Position numbers and translations under genes: made by a program. A DNA stretch of 64,000 nucleotides from Batrachochytrium dendrobatidis JAM81. Taxonomy: Eukaryota; Chytridiomycota; Chytridiomycetes; Rhizophydiales. How positions within the stretch are numbered: the stretch's first letter is position 1; each line of letters begins with the position of its first letter. Under the pieces are notes generated by a model. It ran no database searches and was not told where the DNA came from. It saw nothing but the letters and a program-made list of their open reading frames with translations. Shown here piece by piece: positions 1-11,470 of the stretch. The stretch lies in the NCBI RefSeq assembly GCF_000203795.2, contig NW_006281114.1, positions 310,001-374,000 on the forward strand, written 5' to 3'.

Positions 1-2633
1 GAAATCCTTAATGGAAAACTTTCAGCTGATATGACTGACGTTTCGTCTGACCCAATCGGTCATTCAAACAAGCCTGATGTAGATTCTGAGCCATGTGCAA
101 CCAAATCGACTTTGAATATACCAGATGATGCTATGCAGCCAATAGTATGGGATAAGAATAGTAGCAATACGCCTGGTCCTGACATATCTAATGATATTGC
201 ATTGGCATGCGAAACCTCCAATCCTGTTCAAGATGCTGTACACAAAGTCAACAAGAGTATTGACCAGATTAACCTCGGTAATACCAAAAATAGCTTGAAT
301 ATCACAAGTAAACCATCCAACACGATTGACTACTCCAAATGGGAGAATATTGATGTTGACACTGATGTGACATGCAACACTTCCCTAAACCAGACTGATG
401 ACAAAACATCATTTAAAAAGCTTGAATCAAACAAGGACGCAAAGAATCATACGCAAAAAACCGCACCACTTTCCAATCTAGTTTCTGCTTCTAAATCTGC
501 AACCTCTGACTGCTCAAATCAGTCGGTGCTTCCACGACACATTCAAGTTGTGCATGATGCGGTAAATCGCTCTCGACAGATGGGAAATGCAGCGTTTAAA
601 AAAGGCGATTATGAACAAGCCATCTCTCACTACTCTGTCGCAATTGAAACAAGTCTGTCGCCTTCCAAAGATTTACTTGACACCCAAACTGACTCTCAAG
701 TTGCTTCAAATGATCCTTTTTCCTTTCTCGACAGAATCTTGAAACCTGTACCTATTTTGGTCAATACCAGTTTATACACTAATCGCGCTTTCGCATTTCT
801 GAAATTGTGCAAATGGGCAGAAGCAGAAGCTGATTGTTGTCTTGCCTTGAATGTGGATCCAACAAACACTAAAGGACTTTGGCGACGCATAGAGGCTCGT
901 TGGCGACTTGGACAATCCGAATTGGCAATAAAAGATGCGCATACACTTCGTCAAATCATTTTGGACGGTAGCCATACTCGAACCGATATTTCCGAAAAAG
1001 ATATCGATGGTATTTTGAATCGAATTCAAAGTAGCAGCAAGTCGAATAACTCATCCTCAATTAAAGTGAAATGCAATAATGAGTTTGCACGACTTTCAAC
1101 ACAACTTTCAGCGTATGCTACATGCTTAAATTCTAATTTACCAATTGATGAAAAGGTAAAAGCTAATCAGATTATCGAGATTCAAGCACAGTTTGCCACA
1201 GTTATGGCCATGATTGAGGAGCATAATGAGATCAGATTTCAAGATGGATTTTGCGACTGGATTGGACAGTTTATTATTTACGATTCCACACATTGCAACG
1301 AATTTGCAACCTTGCTTATTCCTCTGCTGATCAAGTCATGCTACGACTGTACACAAAATATCGTCCTAGTAGGAGGTCATATGCGATACATCTCGTCCAT
1401 ACTTTATAATACAAAAGACCCAAAACTGCCTTGGATGGTGATGGAACTTTTATATATGCTTGCAGCAGATACAACCGTGTCGGGACAACAGTTTAGTCAG
1501 GCTGGTGATCATGCTAAAGAATTAGGCGCTTTACTGCTGCGCTCCCTTGATCCAAAGCAACCTGAATATATTTGTGGATACGGACTATCCATTGCACACA
1601 GTATTCTTTCACTGCCCACTTGTAAATGTGTTGCTATTTTGAAAACTTGGGATATTCAAAATTCATTGTTGGTGTCTCGGCTCTGTACGTTTTCATTTTT
1701 GTCAGCAACAGCAAACAGCACTATTAAAGAAAGATCGGATATAGATTCCATACTGCTGGCACAAAAATGCTTGTTTCAAGTCACTTTACTGCCTAATGCT
1801 CGTGTTGCACTAGATGAACACATGCATACAATGATGGATCAACTCTCTAGTATGCTACATGTCTTGATTGAATCTACTCCACTTTTAGAAAGTTGTATTA
1901 GAAACATTGAAACATTGCTTGCTATTCTTCACAATCTTGTCACCATGCAAAAAAAAGTAGAGTATGATCTTGCCAGATTCCAATTGCTCATGTTTGATTT
2001 GATTGATCTTGCTAGTAGAAATCAAGGGATGTTTGTATCTGATGTGTACCGAATTCTTCCCAAGCTTGCTCAAAAGTATCCCGTGATTGCATCGAGATTG
2101 TTGGATGCTGACTGGAAGAAACTTGACTGGTTAGCATATTTAACTGACGAGTCCAAATCCGATGATTTGCGTGCCAATATTCTTCAAAGCATGTGCATTT
2201 GGCTACAGTATGGAAATCAAATGGATATTGAATCACGAATTGATAGGTGGTACAACTGTGGTGGACTACAAGTATTGGCAAGCATATTAGAATCGACGCA
2301 AGTCCAACTACCCCGTCTTATTGGAAATGCTACTTTTTGTGCATCAGAATGTGCAAGGCGTAGTAAGTAGCTTGATTGATTCACCATATATCGACTACTG
2401 TTTGTATTGAATTCGCGACTGTTTAAGCAATGTGCTTGACCGTGAAGTTGCCGAGTACTTTGCTGATAATCACTAATATGTTTCAAACACATCTAGAGAG
2501 TTGTGCTGAGCGTCTTGTTGATCTTGGAGTGATTAAGAGTCTAGTTTATCATATGGATCACACCAATGATACAGCGATTTTAAAGAATATAGCCATATGT
2601 TGCGCGCTGTTGTCTAAAACAGGTGAACCATGA
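1..2633 (+). CDS. TPR plus ARM-like repeat protein, TTC12-like (5' partial)
   Basis: The first ATG is at 31, but the frame stays open to base 1, so the gene may begin outside the window. Exon 1 ends at 2362 (donor GTAAGT), exon 2 runs 2497-2633 with matching phase. Residues 1-180 or so are polar and disordered and include a DYSKWENIDVD motif like the pre-TPR motif of RPAP3/SPAG1-type co-chaperones. A TPR clamp follows (about 180-310: GNAAFKKGDYEQAISHY, then YTNRAFAFLKL), then a long helical region whose end (GNATFCASECA) resembles the ARM-repeat tail of TTC12. TTC12 is a cytoplasmic factor that preassembles axonemal dynein arms, which fits a flagellated fungus. The UNC-45 and SPAG1 families are alternatives. 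Architecture is clear; the family name is my inference from the tail. Confidence 0.6.
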
Positions 2634-2964
2634 TCAGCCATTATAGCTTAATTAGACTAAACCTGCATGGGTCTAGGAACATTCTAACTCTTGTTTTTTG
2701 GTTTAATTTGCAAAAATACTTGCTGATTTCAATTCTACTTGTTTGGAATTGCGAATATCTTGCCGACTTGGTTACACCTAAACACACCCGAGATCAGAAA
2801 AAGGATTAACTATTGCCCGATCGCATAGAATTATTGAAAGGATAAGAGCTCTTGACATTACGGCGTAACCAACCGAGTCTGTAATGAGGCAGAATAAAAT
2901 GGACACTCGAACCCAATCCAACCCAGAATAAAAATAGCTGGTTTTATTAGATATGTATCCAACA
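2634..2964. other. Intergenic spacer between convergent genes
   Basis: This stretch separates the 3' ends of the TPR gene (+) and COA5 (-). I see AT-rich sequence with no supportable exon. A pyrimidine-rich stretch near 2682-2710 looks like a 3' splice region but has no AG. Confidence 0.6.
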
Positions 2965-3410
2965 TCAATACTGCTGGGGAGAGTTTTCCGCACCGGCACC
3001 AAGTGTGTCGTTGGACACGTTTGAATCATTTTTAGGTGCAGGTCCTCCATATGGTGTTCGGAATCGTCTTCTTGGATTCATCTATGACAAGAAATGACCA
3101 AGAGTGAGCAGATGGAACACTACAAGCTGTTTATAATACAAGAGATGAACAACAGAGGGTTTACCAGGTGGACTTTGCATTCTTGATATGCCTGATGCTT
3201 CAACATGCATTCAGACGGAGTGTAAGAATCTGGAGGAGGAATGACGTTGTCAACTAGGATAGTTTCTGGTTGGGAAATGGATCGATCATACAGCTTTGCT
3301 CTCATAATGGCTTCAACACACTCTTGAGGTCGCTTTCCATACTTTACTACACAGTCGGATGCCATCAGACACTCGGCCAAGTCTTCAAAGAATCGATCAC
3401 AGGAAGGCAT
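2965..3410 (-). CDS. COA5: Cytochrome c oxidase assembly factor COA5/Pet191
   Basis: Two exons, 3165-3410 and 2965-3081 on the minus strand, joined in phase 0 (donor GTAAAC), give 120 aa. Pet191/COA5 is a twin-cysteine protein of the mitochondrial intermembrane space needed to assemble complex IV. The signature is present: MPSC at the N-terminus, CLMASDCVV, RPQEC, then CMLKHQAYQEC (CX9C spacing) followed by a basic RRRFRTPYG tail that matches the family's end. The linker between the two cysteine blocks is about 20-25 residues longer than I recall for yeast Pet191. The ATG at 3408-3410 is the only plausible start. The gene is divergent from the complex I subunit at 3564, with about 150 bp between them. 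Confidence 0.85.
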
Positions 3411-3563
3411 CAATTAAACTGTAAAAGATTCTTTGAAGAGCCAACTCGAGCATTTCAAGTCTATTTTATACCCAATTTTCAATAATATTTTAGGCCAGTT
3501 TTTGCTATTTTGCTGTTGATTTCCTTTATTGAATCCAAACATTCAAACAGTTATTCTTGCACA

Positions 3564-4273
3564 ATGAAATGGGTTTCAAACCTTCCACAAGGGGACGATA
3601 TTCCGTATCCATTCATCACTGATGAACCTGACTTGAAGACCATGGCTCGCTACTTTAGAACATCTGATTATGTTGCCATGACTGGCTTTGCAACTGTTTT
3701 CCCTGGTGCTCTCTATGCTTTGGGTAGGTCAACTCTTCGATCCTAAACTGCGTTTGTTGTGTAGTTGGCTGTTGCTCTGTTCCTTTTGCATGTTTTTATA
3801 AAGAGAATAGACTAGGATGGACGAATGGCTGTTAGACACTTGATACTGACTGATATCCAATGTTTGCAATGTTGTCATGTTCACTTGAATTACGGGCATC
3901 ATTTATCAATGTGATCTGGCCGGTGTCGGATTCTGAATCTATCAACCTTTCAGAAAAATACTCTCCAACTATCAATCCAAGGACTTTGCCCAAAATCATG
4001 GCAGTTCAAATCCCTTTTTTCATGGCAATGGGTGTCTTGCATGGCTATCAGAGATCCTTGTGTAAGTTTACTATGTTGAATATTCTAATCTTGAAGATTC
4101 AAGACATTCGAGGCTCCTGTTTATTGTGCATGTTGGCAAGACCATGTGTTTTTATTTCATACCATTTACACCACTATCCATATTTCGCCACATTAGTTCG
4201 ATTCTGGGGATGGAGTGAAAACAGCATCGAGGTCAAAAGATGGAACAGCGAACAATCACAACGTAATGCCTAA
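3564..4273 (+). CDS. NUXM: NADH:ubiquinone oxidoreductase 21 kDa-type subunit (NUXM family)
   Basis: Exons 3564-3723, 3954-4061 and 4197-4273, phases consistent, encode 114 aa. The N-terminal part (PYPFITDEPDL, then ARYFRTSDY and TVFPGALYAL) matches the N-terminal domain of the fungal 21 kDa complex I subunit. The end, RFWGWSENSIEVKRW, matches its C-terminal domain, which typically ends in FGWxENxREV. It is an accessory subunit in the membrane arm of mitochondrial complex I, with one or two hydrophobic stretches visible. The first intron is 230 nt, longer than most here. The acceptors at 3953 and 4196 were chosen because they keep the family motifs in frame. The shared spacer with COA5 may hold a bidirectional promoter for respiratory genes. 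Confidence 0.85.
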
Positions 4274-4345
4274 ACCTGCTGACATCAGAATCCATGGTTG
4301 TCCGTGTTTGAAAAATAAACATAAGCTTTTACCATCATTCTCATT

Positions 4346-7300
4346 TTAGTAATTTTCTTTGGCCTCTCTAGCAAGCACTTCGTTTTCCTTTTTGATGATT
4401 CCAAGATGCAGTACACGATCGCCTGCCATCGCAACAGGGTTTGAGCTTCTACCAATCGTCTACAGTTTTAAAAAGTATAGTTAGCGATATCTGAATCTTC
4501 ACTGGGGTTTAAAGAGTTCAGCTGCTTTTAAATACATGGGCAGCAATAAAGATCAAACGTTTAAACAGATGGTTTGGGTCCAGTTACTTACCACTCCGTG
4601 GCTTGAAGCAAAGATCTCGTCGACAATATTTCCAAAAATATTCTTGATGCGTGCAATCAAATCTCCCTTGCGAATGACACTATTGACTTGCGGATATACT
4701 TCCAAAACTCCGCCAGTGTGAGTATAAATCCAGAATCCTTTGGAACATAAGATTGTTTTTGGTTGAGGTGTGTTGGGCTCAGGGGTGTTGCTGGTAAACA
4801 TATTTAAATAGGACAAGATTCTCATGACTCCCATGTACGACCATTGCACGTATTGGTTTTGAAAAAGTTGTGGGTTTCCAATTTCAACAGTTATGGCTTT
4901 AATGCCGCGGGAGCTCGCAGCAGATCGAAGTGTACCTAACAAGTCAAAAGTCAAACCACAACAAAGCAGCTATTGTCTATTTCATAATCTCAATACACCT
5001 AGTCAAACTTACCATCTTGACCACTGTTGTGCAAAATAACTTGTGGTTGCTGTAGTTTGGCAAGCACAGCAGATACAGGATCGTTCATGTCACTACGAAC
5101 ATAGTACGAATTAACTCTTCCAAAACTCGCGGTATGAAGATCAATCAGATAGTTGAAACGATTGATGATTTTGTTCATGAGATGGTAGTTGTACATTTGC
5201 GATGCAGTTCCACTTTCTTGTCCAGGAAACAAACGATTTAAATCCTTTCCATCAGAAAACTCGCGAGAAAATCGAAGATAGCCTGGCACATTAACACAAG
5301 GTACTGCAACAACCGTGCCTTTTAAATGGTTCACATCAATATCGCTAATTACCCGATGTATACATGGAACACCATTCAACTCATTCCCGTGGACAACAGC
5401 AGTGATGCCAACCTATAATGTATTATGCCATGCATAGATTACTACGCAGTACCTTGAAATGAAATATCAAATAAGTTTAGATGATCAAACGTACCACAGG
5501 TCTAGAAGCAAGATGTCAAACCAAGTTTAAAAAAACATGGTTAGCTATGTGAATTAAAATTCAAAGTATTCAACTCAGTGGCCTACCCAGATTCTGTTCC
5601 GCGCGCAATAATCACAGGCACTCTTAACCATTCCGAAAGACCTTGTTTTACCATATTAATCCAAACAGTGCTTATTTTTCCAGTAGGAAACTCTTCAATG
5701 ACCAGACTATCCCGAATGACAGGAGGAGGAACGTCACTTTCGTTTTGATATCTGGCAGAAAACACTGGAGGACGATACTGATGAGCAGATTCCCAATATT
5801 GTGTAGTCAGGTTGGATTTATGCGCGTTGGCATCTGCAAGCATAGCAGGTTTATCCATTTCCTTGGGAACCACCCATAAAGGCTGATCATCATATACAAT
5901 AATAGATCCACTACGTCCTCGTTGAAAGTTGGATACATCAGGAAGTGGCGGTTGAGCAGCCTGTGCCATGACATTGGTTATACCATGAGAAATTGTAGTA
6001 GTATTTTGAGCTGCAGTTGATGAGGCAGCTAGGTTGAACAGATCTGTTGCAGAAGAATCAAATATATAACTGCCCTGGCGGTCTGGATGGAACAAGTGGA
6101 TATCAATGAGCAGGATTTTTGCTTCACGAGGTTCTGATTAAAACAATGAACGGATGATCATTAGTAACGCAACATGAATGAAATATATTCAAGAGTCGAG
6201 GACAATACCTTTAAGTTGTGAAGCTCCAGGGAGTTCCGAGATATTCAAACTACCGACAACGAGCGGAGTATGAGATGGTAGAGTGGTTAAACCCATAGGT
6301 TTTAAAATTGGAGTCATGATGAGATCGGAGGGAGTACAATCGTCATCACGTTCGCAAACAAGAGTCTGACCCTGTAGTAATGTACGCGGTTCTGAATCGC
6401 CTTCAATGGTAACCTTGATGGAACCCGACACAACATAGACGATAGTAAAGTTGCCAAGTAAAAGTCTGTTTGTTGGTGAAGTGGTAGTTTCAGCAGTGGT
6501 TTGAGGGTTGGTAGTAGGTTGAGAGCCAAGATTGGAGATGGGTGGATGTGCCGAGTCTTTACTGGACAATTCCAACAATTCATCATCACTACTATTTTCA
6601 TCTTCATCGCCCACTCCATCATCACCATTTGCACCATGACGACTGATTGTTTCCAAACTCATCGAGACCTTTGCGACACGACGATTGGAAGTGAAAGTCA
6701 AATGTTTGAGAGGAGATGCATTGACACTGCACGTAGTGGGCCATTCACCTTTATAGGTATATGGGACCAAAGGTTTGATAGGAACTGGAGTAGCTTGATC
6801 GTTGTGATAGAGAACAGCGGGAGCGGATAGATTTCCTCTTATGGGAGCATTTGCACCACTTTCAGGGAGTAAAAACAAAGCAATATCGTAGCCAGGAAAC
6901 AGTGAAAATGAACACGAATCCCGAACCTCGGACAACGACAGTCGCCACATGAATGGATCCTTGCGAAAGTTTCTATTAGGAGGATAAACAGCAATCTCAG
7001 CAGTCTCGCCCAGTCCGTTCTTCCATGGCAGATGAACATAACTCTCATTGGGATAAACCTGTGAATTGATAAACGTGTAGATCCGAGTCAATGCAAGACA
7101 ACAATACAGTCAGTAGAATGACAGTCAAGACATTAGTAGATTACAAGTTATATAAGCGAGTAGATTGGCAACTTACTTGAATTTTAGGAGTTAGACCAGC
7201 AGGACAAGATTGTTCAGACAATAAAGAACTCGTACTAACAGAGAGAGTGGTCATGGCAGGAGGAAGAGATATTGGATCGTAAATCAGAGAGTTTACTGTT

Positions 7301-7386
7301 GATAGAGTAAGCTCAGGATGGAGTGAAGTAAGCTTAGGATGAAGTGAAGTAAGCTCAGGGTTGACTGGAGTAAGCTCAGGATTCAT
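4346..7386 (-). CDS. HutD/Ves cupin fused to AstE/aspartoacylase-type zinc hydrolase
   Basis: Seven exons on the minus strand: 7177-7386, 6209-7058, 5587-6133, 5495-5501 (7 nt), 5013-5412, 4592-4935 and 4346-4459; total about 823 aa. Residues 70-350 or so are a HutD/Ves domain (PWKNGLGETAEIA, FMWRLSLSEV, FSLFPGYDIALFLL), with an acidic insert (DEDENSSDDELL). Residues 450-820 are a succinylglutamate desuccinylase/aspartoacylase domain: the zinc ligands HGNE and LIDLHTA, the catalytic-domain motif KDLNRLFPG, then AITVEIG and a C-terminal barrel-like part. The hydrolase family removes acyl groups from amino acids; HutD proteins are linked to histidine use in bacteria. The join between domains depends on donor GTATTG at 6208. 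If that site were not used, the HutD part would stop at 6189. I recognise both domains with confidence; the substrate is unknown. Confidence 0.8.
5495..5501 (-). other. 7-nt microexon (ACCTGTG)
   Basis: The exon at 5587-6133 ends in phase 2 and the exon at 5013-5412 begins in phase 0. Only the 7 bases ACCTGTG between TTCTAG and GTACGT restore the frame. They complete the peptide ESGPVVGITAVVHGNE, exactly the conserved lead-in to the zinc site of the AstE family. Flanking introns are 85 and 82 nt. Confidence 0.8.
7308..7386 (-). repeat. 21-bp tandem repeat at the start of the HutD-AstE gene
   Basis: Units beginning at 7308, 7329, 7350 and 7371 (plus strand TAAGCTCAGG and variants) give a 7-residue protein repeat of the type NPELT/HPELT at the very N-terminus. 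Confidence 0.85.
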
Positions 7387-7668
7387 TCCAAAGATAGAAG
7401 TGTCAAGTCAAGGCTGAATTCGGGGTTGGCTTGGAATTACTATTGCAAGACCAACAGTTGGATTGTCAATGGCAAGGAAACCTATTCATGATGAAGCCAT
7501 TTCTTCCGGTCTCACCACTCCGCCTGTGCTTCTCTGACAAACAGCAGTTCTGGTTCCACTCTTCACACTTCGTTTGTTCAGCCTGTTACCAGCAACTTGC
7601 AAAATCTATTCACCACGTATGCTAGTATCGTTGCTGCTTCTACCACTCCCATTCAAAAACCTATTACT

Positions 7669-10600
7669 ATGAATCCTACTGATAAACTCACTTCAATCAT
7701 AAACCCTGGTCAACACATTCCTTCTGCTCAGATTCATTCACAACTAGACCCTGCTTTGTTATCCAATGACTTTGCTTTCCGTCATCGTACTTCTGTTATC
7801 GATCCTACCATCTATCCAAGGTTGTCAAAACAACCTCTTCTGTCCATCTCACTCAATGGTGCAATGAATGCCGTGGCTGCTTCTACAGATGGTGATATCG
7901 CTGTTGTTGCTGGTCGTGAAGTACTCATGACATTAAGAGTTAGGCAGGATGAAGTACAGGAACGATTAAATCTAAGAGCTGGTGTAAGACTTAATCAAAA
8001 TTTTAGCAGCAATGATGTTCAATGGGCTGGTGCATGTAAGACGCTTTAAATTCCATTAAATTCCATTTAAATTACAAACTACTCATCTTGGATTATTCTT
8101 ACAATCTCATTCTAGATTCAAAAAGTGTGTTTGCTACAGCTGCAACAAACAGTGGTGTTATTCTGTGGGATCTTCGCAAATCTTCAAAAGAAAAATTGGG
8201 TATCTCAACATGTCTGTTCTTGATGGCTACATCTCACCACTCTAACTTTTATTCTGTTCTTTAGATCGAGTGATTACAGAACACGCACGTGCAGTTAATA
8301 GAATTAGCTTTCATCCTACTGATCCTTTATTGTTGACTGCTTCACAAGATGGAAGTGTGAAATTATGGGTAATTTATACTCACTCCAACTTTTATTCTGT
8401 TTTATATTACTCACTCACTGTCTATGCACATAAAATAGGATCTACGAATCAAGGGTGTGGCAAGGCATACATTCGATGGTCGCGCAGAAAGTGTCCGGGA
8501 TGTGCAATTCGTTCCTACTGGAGTATTTGAATTTGCTGCTGCATTTGAAAATGGAAGTGTCCAAAAATGGGATATCCGAAACACAAGCCAATACGAGCGT
8601 AAATGGAACGCTCACAATGGCTTGGCACTGACAATCGATTGGAGTTCAAATGGCCGTTTTCTAGCTAGTGGAAGTAGAGATCGTGTGATAAAGGTATTTA
8701 AAACTGGATGCATCTACGCTTCAATCTCTTGATTTCTCATACATGACTCGCTTTAACACTATTGTTTGTTGTATCGTTTGAATGACGCTCAATGTACTGG
8801 TCCGTTAGGTGTGGGATACTAAATCTGAAAATCGCAAAGCAATACATAACATTCCAACAAGTGCTCCAGTATCTCGGTTAAAATGGAGACCTGGGTTTAG
8901 CACACAATTGGCTTCATGTGCTTTATCTGCTGATAATCGAGTACATATTTGGGATATTTCTCGTTCCTTTGTACCTTTGGTATCCATTGAAGAACATGCT
9001 AATATCACTACAGGTAAACCCGTTTCAAACTTTACTTATTGTAATACCATATTGATGGTGTTTATGAGAAATCCGTTGTTAATCACTCGTGCTATACTTT
9101 TACTCCATTCTCCATATCAGGATTCCTTTGGAGCAATCCGTACACCCTTTGGACTTGTTCAAAAGATAAGAGGTTTTGTGTGCAGGATATTCAGCATGGT
9201 TATAAGCCCTCCACACTTCTTACTACTTCTGCGCATGCTTGGAACGTGCATGGAAACATGGCATTTGCTATGGATATATCTAACGAGTGCAATGACAATA
9301 TAGACGGTAATAGGTTAAATTACTGATTGTTTGATTCGAGTTTTCTCTTGTTACCGTGTGGCATTAAAACTAAATTCATTTTGATAGTAGCTGACTGCAA
9401 TGAGCTTGCTCTAAATGCAGAGGAACATATTCCCAATATAAGACAAGTAGAAGGGATTATGCTGCACAATACGCTTGAACATTCTGCATTTGTTCAGCTG
9501 GCAATCATGTATTCAATGGTGAATTCAAATGTCTGGGAATCATGCGAACACAACGCCAAGGTAAAATGTGTTGGTATTAAACCGATTTTTCATCGTTAAG
9601 CTATTTTGAATGATTGCGCTAAACTTGAAACCTTTAGCTGGCTGCACAACTAGGATTTCCGCGTTCTGCACAAACCTGGAAACTCATACAAATATTATTT
9701 AATCTAAGTAGTATATCAGATGATATCATGAAACCACAAAGTACTACACAGTCTTGCGATACTCCCAAGTAAGCAGCGTCTATTATAAATATACTGTTGG
9801 TTAAAAGATTGGTTTGAATGAAATCTAAAAGATTACTTTTCAACAATTTTACATGCGGCGTATCAAGCGCACCCTCCAGATGCTACAATGTCACGTCTTC
9901 TAATGCCAATACCGGTCATTCTACACCAGATCGAAAAGCATGTATTTCCAACACTACACCTTTGCCCATATCATCCAAAGGTAACCATGCATCATTTGAA
10001 AACAAGCATTGCCATTTTTTATCAGGAACAGGGGTTTTACCCATCCAAAACTGTAAAAATAGTTTGTTCACAAGATAATGATACCAGTCTAAATACATAT
10101 GATTATCAACCCATTCAAATTTTACAGCGCCAATCTCGAATGCAAACTTTTACTCAGAGTCACTTTTGCTTAATTGGGAACCAAGTAATCTGGTGAATGA
10201 TATTATTGAATACTATGCTGATGTGGGAAACGTACAAATGTGTGTGGCTGTCGTATTGGTTCTTTGGGGTCACGTTGAAATTGATGCGAATCGTGCAGAG
10301 GCTTGCTTTTGGGCTTACATAGGTTAGTAGAGTCGTTTATACCCTTTAAATAGTAGATACTGTTGGCATCATCATATCTCACGATTATTTTCTGTGCTTG
10401 TAATAGATCTACTTCAACGGTATCGTTTGTGGAACTTGGCTGTAGAAATTATTGGCGCATGCCCATTTTTATCTTTAAGAAAGTTGAATCAGGTAACTAT
10501 TGGGCATATGAATGAACTCGGGTTAGGTATTTGAATACTAAAATCTTGTGTTTTTGTATTGATAGGAATCTACAGAGATTCACACATCATGTCCCAGATG

Positions 10601-10974
10601 CTTGAAACCCATTCTACCAAGCTCAGCAAGTCCTGGATGGTCATGCGAAAAATGCTGTAAACAATTGGATGGATGTGTAATCTGGTAAACTGCTGTATTA
10701 AATGATTTTATTCGCATTTCTAGGAAATATAATCTGCATAGTACTGATTTATACTTGAACCTACTTTTTTTGATATATCTTGAATAGCCGACAACCTGTT
10801 CGAGGGCTTTTCACATGGAATCAACGATGCAGTCATGGTGGTCATGCGCATTGCCTTCAAGGTAAAACGTTGTACTTTTGGAATCATTGTGGCATGGTAC
10901 TGACTTGGTACGAATACATGATTTTAGAATGGTATAGATACAATTCGGAATGTCCGGCCGGATGCGATGGATAA
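7669..10974 (+). CDS. WDR24: WDR24 homologue (GATOR2/SEA complex beta-propeller with C-terminal RING)
   Basis: About 14 exons: 7669-8035, 8116-8199, 8265-8368, 8439-8693, 8809-9013, 9121-9306, 9388-9560, 9638-9768, 9832 to about 9980 or 10052, 10128-10322, then four more to the stop at 10972-10974. WD40 blades show GVILWDLR, DGSVKLW, ENGSVQKWDIR and DNRVHIWDIS. After the propeller come CEHNAK and LLQRYRLWNLAVEI, and a C-terminal zinc region CPRCLKP, CEKC, RCSHGGH and ECPAGC. These match WDR24 in order and spacing. WDR24 sits in the vacuole- or lysosome-associated GATOR2 complex, which relieves inhibition of TORC1. The donor of the ninth exon is ambiguous (GTAACC at 9981 or GTAAAA at 10053; both keep the frame). 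The start at 7669 is the most likely of several. Confidence 0.9.
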
Positions 10975-11470
10975 TATCGGTGTTAAAATAACAATTTTCA
11001 TTTCATAAACGTAATTATTTTGAACATTAAGATTCGAAACAAAAGAAATGGGCAACATTATATTTCATCATGTTTTGAAACCATTTATTTCAATCGAAAA
11101 GATGATCAAACTGGTCGTGTCAACAAGTCAGATTGTTGACGTGATACTGGTGATACGATTGATAGACAATCCTACCATTCAAATCAACAATCTATTGATA
11201 TTTGCAAAAGAACAGCGCCAAAAGTAATGGTTGACGATTTTCATTTCATTCATTTCTCCATGTTCACGCTTTTTGTCATCCACCGCAATGGTAGATAAGC
11301 ATCAGGATTTTGAGGCTCTTGTGCTGATCCTACTTCGTGTTTGACGTGTTTGACGAGTCGCTAGCCGAGATGTACTTTTGGGCTGAGGTCTGTGAGTTGA
11401 AGGCAGTTCAGCTAAACCCACAAAAAAATGAGTCGACTTATCAAATGGTTTATCAAATCACATTACATAG
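10975..11470. other. Spacer between convergent genes, with an unsupported 59-codon ORF
   Basis: AT-rich spacer between the 3' ends of WDR24 (+) and the acidic-repeat gene (-). A plus-strand ORF of 59 codons (11048-11227, starting MGNIIFHHV) is present, but I recognise no family and see no independent sign of expression. Confidence 0.5.

Noticed and set aside
2622..2780. A further exon of the TPR/ARM gene with a TTC12-like tail (AKILADFNSTCLELRI)
   Set aside because: The stretch follows a polypyrimidine tract but lacks an AG acceptor, and no phase-compatible junction exists. The stop at 2631-2633 was kept.
7431..7625. Plus-strand 64-codon ORF before WDR24 as a separate gene or first exon
   Set aside because: Composition looks non-coding (Gln/Cys/His-rich, no family), and WDR24 has a good ATG at 7669 with its own frame.
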